From contig CAYJVP010000056.1 in assembly GCA_964373615.1 (NCBI GenBank), forward strand, positions 1 through 6,910: 6,910 bases of DNA, written 5' to 3'. The notes under the pieces are model-generated. The model worked only from the letters and a program-made list of their open reading frames with translations. It was not told the origin of the DNA and ran no database searches. Positions 1-3,581 of the stretch are shown here, piece after piece. This DNA comes from CAYJVP01 sp964373615. Lineage in GTDB: Bacteria; Patescibacteriota; Patescibacteriia; UBA9934; GWF2-40-263. How positions within the stretch are numbered: position 1 is the first letter of the stretch; every line of letters starts with the position of its first letter. A program made the translations under genes and the position numbers.

Positions 1-54
1 AATGGTCTCGAAGGGCTGCGGTTTCGCCTGAAAAGTTCATTCGGGAACAGGCCC

Positions 55-84
55 TTTACGCCCCCACCTCCTTTTCAGTACCCT
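55..84 (+). promoter_or_regulatory. Weak candidate promoter for the GerMN lipoprotein gene
   Basis: TTTACG (55-60) and TACCCT (79-84) are separated by 18 nt and match the sigma70 consensus at 4/6 and 3/6 positions. The ATG lies only 9 nt after the -10-like box and there is no Shine-Dalgarno in front of it, so transcription from here would give a leaderless or nearly leaderless mRNA. The rest of bases 1-93 holds no gene I can support. The match is weak and may be chance; the gene could also be read from an upstream promoter outside the window. Confidence 0.2.
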
Positions 85-93
85 GTTTGCACT

Positions 94-1134
94 ATGCGCT
101 CTGGCACGATTCTCACCCTTCTTATTCTCGCCGTATTCGGCGTTGGCTGCTTATCGTCCCGCAACCAGGCTGTCTCCCCAACGGTTCCGGAGCCGTCCGA
201 GAAAACCGTTGAACTCGTCGGTATTCTTGATGCCATTGATGCGCAAAATCGCGAGCTCACGCTCACGCTCACCAATGGCACGCAGGAAGAGGTCAGAGTG
301 ACGGCATCTGCCGAGGTGAGCATACATGGAGAGGAACGTCTCGAACTCGAAAAACTCTCACCTGGTAATCTTGTAAACGTATTTGGCACACGCGACCTGG
401 CAAGTCTGCTCGTTACGGCTCGCACCGTGCGTGTCGAGGACGAGCCGGGCATTGTCCTCATCACTCCAGAGCCAGGCGCGACCGTGACCTCGCCTCTCAT
501 CCTCGAAGGATTCGCCGACGTGCCAGAGGACTTTGTTGCTTGGCGTATCAAAGATGCAAGTGGAAGCGAGCGCATGAGCGGCGCGGTGGACGTCGTTTCC
601 GAACAGGAAGGATTCGGTCGCTTTCACGCGGACATTTTTCTTCCGGCGCTCGCGGAACTCGGCTTCACCCTCGATGTATTTGCATTTGAAACAACAAAAG
701 GTGAGGAAGAGTTCCTACAAACCATCCCATTAAAACTGCTCACCACACAAACCTCATCTTTTAACATTTTTTTTCAAAACGACCGCCTCAATAGCACGCG
801 AGTATGCGACACCGTCTTCCCCGTCTCGCGCACGGTCGCCCAAACCTCGGCCGTGGGGCGCGCGGCCCTCACAGAACTCTTGCGAGGACCGACGAAGGAG
901 GAGCAGGCTGAAGGATACCGCATCGGTCTCCCAGAAAATTTTGAAATAAACTCGCTCATCATCAGCGGCGGCGTGGCGAGCGTGGACTTACCGTCCGCGA
1001 TCGTGCAAACGCTTGGGCCGTGCCTGCAAAAACGCCTGTACGAGCAGCTCACAAACACGCTTGATGGGGTGCCAAGCGTGAAAGAAGTGAGAGTGATTCT
1101 CGATAGCGACCAAGGTCGGGAGTTCAGGCCTTAA
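94..1134 (+). CDS. Exported DUF5666-Gmad2-GerMN domain lipoprotein
   Basis: 346 aa. Residues 5-18 are a hydrophobic signal segment ending at C19 (FGVGC), a lipobox-like site, although position -3 is G rather than the usual L, so lipidation is probable, not certain. Residues about 38-116 look like a DUF5666 small beta-barrel (alternating strands, then a GNLVNVFGTRD turn). Residues about 119-215 match Gmad2, an Ig-like domain (ITPEPGATVTSPLILEGFA signature). Residues about 222-338 match GerMN (AALTELLRGPTKEE, then GLPENFEINSLIISGGVASVDL and the final VPSVKEVRVIL strand). C238 and C310 lie where GerMN proteins often carry a cysteine pair and could form a disulfide outside the membrane. GerMN is named from spore germination protein GerM, but it is widespread in non-sporulating bacteria as an envelope domain of unknown ligand; no sporulation role is implied. 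The frame is open back to base 1, but 94 is the first start codon and places the signal peptide correctly. A terminator follows immediately. Confidence 0.88.
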   Translation: MRSGTILTLLILAVFGVGCLSSRNQAVSPTVPEPSEKTVELVGILDAIDAQNRELTLTLTNGTQEEVRVTASAEVSIHGEERLELEKLSPGNLVNVFGTRDLASLLVTARTVRVEDEPGIVLITPEPGATVTSPLILEGFADVPEDFVAWRIKDASGSERMSGAVDVVSEQEGFGRFHADIFLPALAELGFTLDVFAFETTKGEEEFLQTIPLKLLTTQTSSFNIFFQNDRLNSTRVCDTVFPVSRTVAQTSAVGRAALTELLRGPTKEEQAEGYRIGLPENFEINSLIISGGVASVDLPSAIVQTLGPCLQKRLYEQLTNTLDGVPSVKEVRVILDSDQGREFRP

Positions 1135-1145
1135 AGGGCGAAAAT

Positions 1146-1169
1146 AAAGCGCAACTAAGCGCTTTTTTT
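1146..1169 (+). terminator. Rho-independent terminator after the GerMN gene
   Basis: AAAGCGC (1146-1152) pairs perfectly with GCGCTTT (1159-1165) around a 6-nt loop, and a run of seven T (1163-1169) closes it. It sits 11 nt after the stop codon and insulates the lipoprotein gene from the promoter 20 nt further on. Confidence 0.88.
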
Positions 1170-1188
1170 GTTACCCACACCCTGGGAG

Positions 1189-1217
1189 TTGACAGGTTTT
1201 TCGGGTACCTGTAGACT
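1189..1217 (+). promoter_or_regulatory. Strong sigma70-type promoter of the orphan gene
   Basis: A perfect -35 box TTGACA (1189-1194), exactly 17 nt of spacer, and a -10 box TAGACT (1212-1217, 4/6 match). It lies just after a terminator, as expected for an independent unit. The predicted start site is about 1223-1225, giving a leader near 220 nt. Confidence 0.75.
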
Positions 1218-1290
1218 CGATCGCATCGTGCTGAAACCAGCTCACCCTGTCCCAGGTCACAGCACGACCGCTCAAGGACAGGTGACAAAT

Positions 1291-1329
1291 CCCGCCCGAC
1301 CGAAACAAACGTTTTGGGCGGGCAGGCAG
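1291..1329. repeat. Dispersed copy of the CCCGCCCGACCG palindrome family
   Basis: CCCGCCCGACCG (1291-1302) is identical to 3696-3707, and the right side GGGCGGGCAGGCAG (1316-1329) shares its GGCAGGCAG tail with 3743-3751. The stem CCCGCCC/GGGCGGG has a diverged, A/T-rich loop. It lies within the leader of the orphan gene, so this part of the leader is probably repeat-derived. Confidence 0.65.
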
Positions 1330-1426
1330 CACACACACTTCCCCGTCGGAGCTAAGCGAAGACGGGGGAACGCGGTTAGTGGGACTCGTAGGCGTCTTGC
1401 CGAAGACTTACTGACCGCAACCTGCT

Positions 1427-1432
1427 AAGGAG
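1427..1432 (+). promoter_or_regulatory. Shine-Dalgarno of the orphan gene
   Basis: AAGGAG followed by GAGAG gives strong anti-SD complementarity. The spacing to the ATG at 1445 is 12 nt counted from the last G of GGAG, or shorter if the following GAGAG is used, which is slightly long. No other in-frame start lies nearby, so this fixes the start at 1445. Confidence 0.7.
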
Positions 1433-1444
1433 AGAGTACAGACC

Positions 1445-2488
1445 ATGCACCTGACCCAGAAGACCCCCAGCCACAAGCCCCGGCTCTTCGAACTCGTCCT
1501 CATCGGCATCGCCACGGCCAAGGACTTCATCAACGACGTGCTCGACAGCCCGCTCAAGGTCGTCGCCGCGTCCGTCAACAACGAGCAGGACACCCCGATC
1601 GTCCACCTCGTGATCGACGGCACCGACATCGACCAGGACGTGCTCGAGACCCACGGCGCGACCCCGATCGACGCGGCCTACACCAAGCCCGGCTACACCG
1701 CGGCGACGTGGACCGCGGCCGACGAGAAGACCGGCCTCTACCTGGTGGCGAGCGACGAGTCCGCGGCCACGAACCCGAACTTCGGCCCCTTCGCGGACAT
1801 GCTCCGCGACGCGACCTACGGCAAGGGCTTCAAGGTGGTGGACGCGGACGGCGAGATCGACGAGGCGATCAACGTCCTCATCGGCATCGGCAGCGGCACG
1901 GACCGCACGCTGTTCGGCAAGACCGACGGCCAGTGGGTCCGGATCAACCAGCTCCGCCGCGGCGACATCGACTTCGCGGTCCAGGGCGGCGTCCTCGCCT
2001 ACGCGGCCATCGGCCAGCGCAAGGTCGTGGGCACCACCTTCCAGGAGCTGCGCGACGTGGTCGCGGGCGAGGCCCAGAGCCCCAACTGGCGCCAGATCGG
2101 CCAGCTCCCGGGCAACATGGCCTACTTCGGCCGCGGCTCGAGCACCGGCTTCGTGGTCAACATGACCGGCAAGCACGGCATCGACTACGTCGCCGCCGAG
2201 CTCAGGGTCGAAGACAAGAGCCGCGACATCGAGTTCCGGCTCAAGGGTGAGGTCGCGGCCTCGACGTCGGACAACCGGCAGGACAAGATCCTGATCGGCC
2301 CGACGGCGAAGGCGACCGGCGACGACCAGGTGGGCCAGCCCCTGTTCGCGACGCTCGAGATCGACGCGGATGGCATGGGCGACCACCGCAAGGGCTCGCT
2401 CCACTTCCTGCTCACCGACGGCCTCTCGGCCTCGATGCGCCAGGTCGCGCAGCAGGCCTACGGCCAGACCGGCGCCAGCGCCAAGTAG
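1445..2488 (+). CDS. Unrecognised 347-aa cytoplasmic protein with extreme GC3 codon bias
   Basis: I do not recognise a family. The protein has no signal peptide, no membrane segment and no cysteine, and is rich in Asp, Gly, Ala and Thr. Residues 14-35 look helical; residues about 80-200 and 220-325 alternate short hydrophobic strands with charged or Gly turns (for example DGQWVRI at 161-167, GGVLAYAAIG at 181-190, DIEFRLKGEV at 261-270), suggesting a beta-rich fold; the C-terminus (327-347) is a Gln/Ala-rich helix and tail. Only four codons end in A or T (E16, E256, G268, D309), about 99% GC3, against mixed usage in the neighbouring genes. Near-consensus promoter, strong SD, structured leader, structured 3' UTR and terminator frame it as a monocistronic, probably very highly expressed gene. 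A gene recently acquired from a very high-GC donor is the alternative. The start is supported by the SD. The long open frame on the opposite strand is a GC-rich shadow. That this is a real gene is fairly certain; its function is unknown. Confidence 0.82.
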   Translation: MHLTQKTPSHKPRLFELVLIGIATAKDFINDVLDSPLKVVAASVNNEQDTPIVHLVIDGTDIDQDVLETHGATPIDAAYTKPGYTAATWTAADEKTGLYLVASDESAATNPNFGPFADMLRDATYGKGFKVVDADGEIDEAINVLIGIGSGTDRTLFGKTDGQWVRINQLRRGDIDFAVQGGVLAYAAIGQRKVVGTTFQELRDVVAGEAQSPNWRQIGQLPGNMAYFGRGSSTGFVVNMTGKHGIDYVAAELRVEDKSRDIEFRLKGEVAASTSDNRQDKILIGPTAKATGDDQVGQPLFATLEIDADGMGDHRKGSLHFLLTDGLSASMRQVAQQAYGQTGASAK

Positions 2489-2491
2489 GGC

Positions 2492-2572
2492 GCGGCGAGC
2501 CGCAGGTGCGGTGGCCCGCGGCGACGTGATGTCGCCGCACCTGTGTGCTGACGCTTCGTCGCAAGACGAAGC
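2492..2572 (+). other. Hairpin cluster in the 3' UTR of the orphan gene
   Basis: Three hairpins follow the stop codon closely. GCGG-CGAG-CCGC occupies 2492-2503. A helix CAGGTGCGG/CCGCACCTG (2503-2511 with 2535-2543, 9 bp, perfect) competes with GCGGCGAC/GTCGCCGC (2518-2525 with 2531-2538, 8 bp). A perfect 8-bp hairpin GCTTCGTC-GCAA-GACGAAGC (2553-2572) has a GNRA tetraloop. None of the three has a T-tract, so they are not terminators themselves; they are likely to block 3' exonucleases and stabilise the mRNA, though a binding site or a processed small RNA is possible. Confidence 0.6.
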
Positions 2573-2580
2573 ACCCCTCC

Positions 2581-2626
2581 CCCGCCGGAAGGCGTGATCG
2601 CAAGGTCACGTTTCCAGGCGGGTTTT
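2581..2626 (+). terminator. Rho-independent terminator of the orphan gene
   Basis: CCCGCC/GGCGGG (2581-2586 with 2617-2622), GGAA/TTCC (2587-2590 with 2612-2615) and CGTGATC/GGTCACG (2593-2599 with 2604-2610) stack into one long stem capped by a GCAA tetraloop (2600-2603), followed by TTTT (2623-2626) and a second T-run at 2629-2632. It is the second GCAA-capped hairpin within 70 nt. Confidence 0.82.
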
Positions 2627-2670
2627 CATTTTGACAAAAGCTTCTATGATGGGCCTGCTCCCAGATCCCA

Positions 2671-2713
2671 ACAGAAAACCCCGGCCGTCATCGCGTGATG
2701 ATGACAACCGGGG
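2671..2713 (-). terminator. Terminator of the exported beta-propeller gene, overlapping its stop codon
   Basis: CCCCGG/CCGGGG (2679-2684 with 2708-2713) and GTCATC/GATGAC (2687-2692 with 2700-2705) form a two-part stem. Read on the minus strand it is followed by TTTTCTGT (complement of 2671-2678). The stop codon (2688-2690) and the last codons lie inside the stem, so termination and the end of translation are superimposed. Confidence 0.72.
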
Positions 2714-3326
2714 AACGACTCGGGAAAACGACGCGACGCGTCTGTCCACCCGAAAGGTACTCGATGCCCAACTGCGTGCCGGTTGGGTCGAACCTGAAAT
2801 CGGTCACCACCTCGACCGGCCCGCGGAGTCGAAACACCTGGCCATCCACGTTGGCCCACCAGAAGCCTTCCTCATGGTGCTCGATGAACGCGACGTGGCG
2901 GAAGTCTTTCGAGTAGACGAACCGACCGCGGCCGAGATCGAAGATCTGGTTCAGGTCGTAGGAGCCGATCGAGCGGCCAGCCACGATCACCTCGACCCAG
3001 CCGCCGCCGAACTTGCCGACGATGATGGTCTCGTCCGGATTCGCGAGATTGCCGCGGAACTCGGGCACGAGGACGTATCCTTCGCCGAGCACCTTGCCGA
3101 GGCGTTCGACCGAGTAGCGACCGCCCTCGCGATAGACGACGAGGCAGTCCTCGGGGTCGAGAATCGGCGTGCCGTCTGACATGGAACCGGTTTGCCGGCA
3201 CTGTCGGGCGACCTCTTCGCGCGGCGAGTCATCGGTTGGCCAGGGATCCTGGCAGATGCCGATTTCGCTCCCCAGAACGGATCGCGTAAGCACGATGGAC
3301 ACGAGAGCAAGGACCGGGATTCGCAT
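2688..3326 (-). CDS. Small exported protein with PD40/WD40-like propeller repeats
   Basis: 212 aa. I chose the ATG at 3326 because a perfect Shine-Dalgarno AGGAGGT sits 6 nt upstream and the first about 19 residues form a signal peptide (Arg2, hydrophobic core, VLG-S as a plausible signal peptidase I site). An upstream in-frame ATG at 3485 would add 53 residues read from repeats and the promoter, and is rejected. The mature protein is predicted to lie outside the membrane. Residues about 105-200 show repeats of the type 'Ser-x-Asp, hydrophobic strand, W/F-x-x-V-x-G': GWVEVIVAGRSIGSYDL, then RFVYSKDFRHVAFIE, FWWANVDGQVF, and DFRFDPTGTQLGIEY. This pattern is known from TolB/PD40 propeller blades. 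Only two to three blades are present, too few for a full six- or seven-blade ring, so it may oligomerise or be a reduced fragment. Cysteines are C25, C43 and C61. No enzymatic motif is visible. Role unknown; sensing or binding in the envelope is an inference. Confidence 0.75.
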   Translation of the reverse strand: MRIPVLALVSIVLTRSVLGSEIGICQDPWPTDDSPREEVARQCRQTGSMSDGTPILDPEDCLVVYREGGRYSVERLGKVLGEGYVLVPEFRGNLANPDETIIVGKFGGGWVEVIVAGRSIGSYDLNQIFDLGRGRFVYSKDFRHVAFIEHHEEGFWWANVDGQVFRLRGPVEVVTDFRFDPTGTQLGIEYLSGGQTRRVVFPSRSPVVIITR

Positions 3327-3332
3327 GTATTC

Positions 3333-3339
3333 ACCTCCT
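3333..3339 (-). promoter_or_regulatory. Perfect Shine-Dalgarno of the exported propeller gene
   Basis: Minus-strand AGGAGGT followed by GAATAC and then ATG. It decides the start at 3326 over the longer open frame. It contrasts with the GerMN gene and polA, whose first ATGs have no recognisable SD. Confidence 0.85.
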
Positions 3340-3354
3340 GCATGCGAGGCAAGG

Positions 3355-3383
3355 ATGCTAGCAAACAAAAAAGCTCTGGTCAA
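3355..3383 (-). promoter_or_regulatory. Sigma70-type promoter of the exported propeller gene
   Basis: On the minus strand, TTGACC (3383-3378, 5/6) and TAGCAT (3360-3355, 4/6) are separated by exactly 17 nt, with a T-rich spacer. The predicted start near 3348 gives a short 5' UTR of about 20 nt holding the SD. The -10 resembles the TAGACT of the orphan-gene promoter. The repeat array begins 18 nt upstream of the -35, a normal place for operator or activator sites. Confidence 0.7.
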
Positions 3384-3400
3384 GCCTAACATCCGAGTGA

Positions 3401-3430
3401 AGCTTGTACCGTCACAGCTTGTACCGTCAC
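3401..3430. repeat. Perfect 15-bp tandem duplication
   Basis: AGCTTGTACCGTCAC occurs twice head to tail (3401-3415, 3416-3430). Each copy holds the unit GTACCGTCAC that recurs throughout the array. The second copy overlaps the left arm of the large inverted repeat. Confidence 0.92.
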
Positions 3431-3501
3431 TAAGTGTCGGTACAGTAGAGTTGTACCGACACTTAGAGTAGAGTTGTACCGACACTTAGTGACGGTACAA
3501 G
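3418..3501. repeat. Perfect 27-bp inverted repeat with 30-bp spacer
   Basis: Bases 3418-3444 are the exact reverse complement of 3475-3501. Each arm is also nearly self-palindromic (GTACCG...CGGTAC with one central mismatch pair), so the region holds six copies of GTACCGwCAC: forward at 3406, 3421, 3453 and 3476, reverse at 3434-3443 and 3489-3498. It could be an operator array for a dimeric DNA-binding protein controlling the leftward promoter, or nested ends of a transposable element whose body has been lost. No transposase is present. Confidence 0.9.
3444..3489. repeat. Perfect 23-bp tandem duplication
   Basis: Bases 3444-3466 and 3467-3489 are identical and contiguous, each beginning AGTAGAG and ending CACTTAG. 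They fill the spacer and part of the right arm of the inverted repeat, so the array appears to have grown by local tandem duplication. Confidence 0.92.
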
Positions 3502-3515
3502 ATCTATTGAAAAGC

Positions 3516-3539
3516 CGCCTGCTTCATGGGGAAGCGGCG
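3516..3539 (-). other. Hairpin between repeat array and polA, possible leftward terminator
   Basis: CGCC-T-GCTTC (3516-3525, T3520 bulged) pairs with GAAGC-GGCG (3531-3539) around ATGGG. Read on the minus strand, the stem is followed by GGCTTTTCAA, so a weak leftward terminator is possible; in the plus direction there is no T-run. No leftward gene upstream of it is visible, so it may be a structural remnant or protect the left unit from antisense reading. Confidence 0.4.
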
Positions 3540-3581
3540 TCAAGTGGCAAGGAATGCATTTTGCGCGTAAGCTAAGCTCAC

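Larger units (their letters stand above)
1224..1444 (+). promoter_or_regulatory. Long structured 5' leader RNA, possible cis-regulatory element
   Basis: About 220 nt of untranslated leader packed with helices visible by eye: GCTG/CAGC (1230-1233 with 1238-1241); CCTGTCC/GGACAGG (1246-1252 with 1276-1282), enclosing GGTC/GACC (1255-1258 with 1266-1269); CCCGCCC/GGGCGGG (1291-1297 with 1316-1322); CCCCGTC/GACGGGG (1341-1347 with 1361-1367); and a 9-bp helix GCGGTTAGT/ACTGACCGC (1372-1380 with 1410-1418, one G-U) enclosing GTCTT-GCCG-AAGAC (1394-1407). CCTGC at 1421-1425 can alternatively pair with GCAGG at 1322-1326, closing a junction around the last two hairpins and competing with the 1291-1322 hairpin. 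The Shine-Dalgarno AAGGAG (1427-1432) starts right after this element. I do not recognise a named riboswitch class. It may be a regulatory leader, an mRNA-stabilising structure, or partly a dispersed palindromic repeat (the 1291-1322 hairpin). Confidence 0.55.

Noticed and set aside
1168..1428. 86-aa open frame in the leader of the orphan gene
   Set aside because: It would start at a TTG inside the T-run of the preceding terminator and upstream of the promoter, with no SD.
1708..2250. 180-aa plus-strand open frame inside the orphan gene
   Set aside because: Arg/Gly/Pro-rich shadow frame created by the lack of A/T in the real gene; no initiation signal.
1376..2404. 342-aa open frame on the minus strand opposite the orphan gene
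   Set aside because: Arg/Val/Ala/Asp-rich low-complexity product typical of the complement of a high-GC3 gene; no SD or promoter, and the plus-strand gene has both.
2631..2650. TTGACA (2631-2636) with TATGAT (2645-2650), promoter-like boxes
   Set aside because: Spacing is only 8 nt and no gene follows on the plus strand; the TTGACA overlaps the T-rich tail of the preceding terminator.
2631..3179. 182-aa plus-strand open frame opposite the exported propeller gene
   Set aside because: Starts at a TTG within a promoter-like and terminator region; the minus-strand gene has promoter, SD, signal peptide and domain pattern.
3327..3485. 53-residue upstream extension of the minus-strand gene
   Set aside because: It would read through the repeat array and the promoter; the perfect SD and signal peptide place the start at 3326.
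3401..3501. CRISPR array
   Set aside because: Repeat units are contiguous or overlapping, in both orientations, with no unique spacers of regular length and no cas gene.
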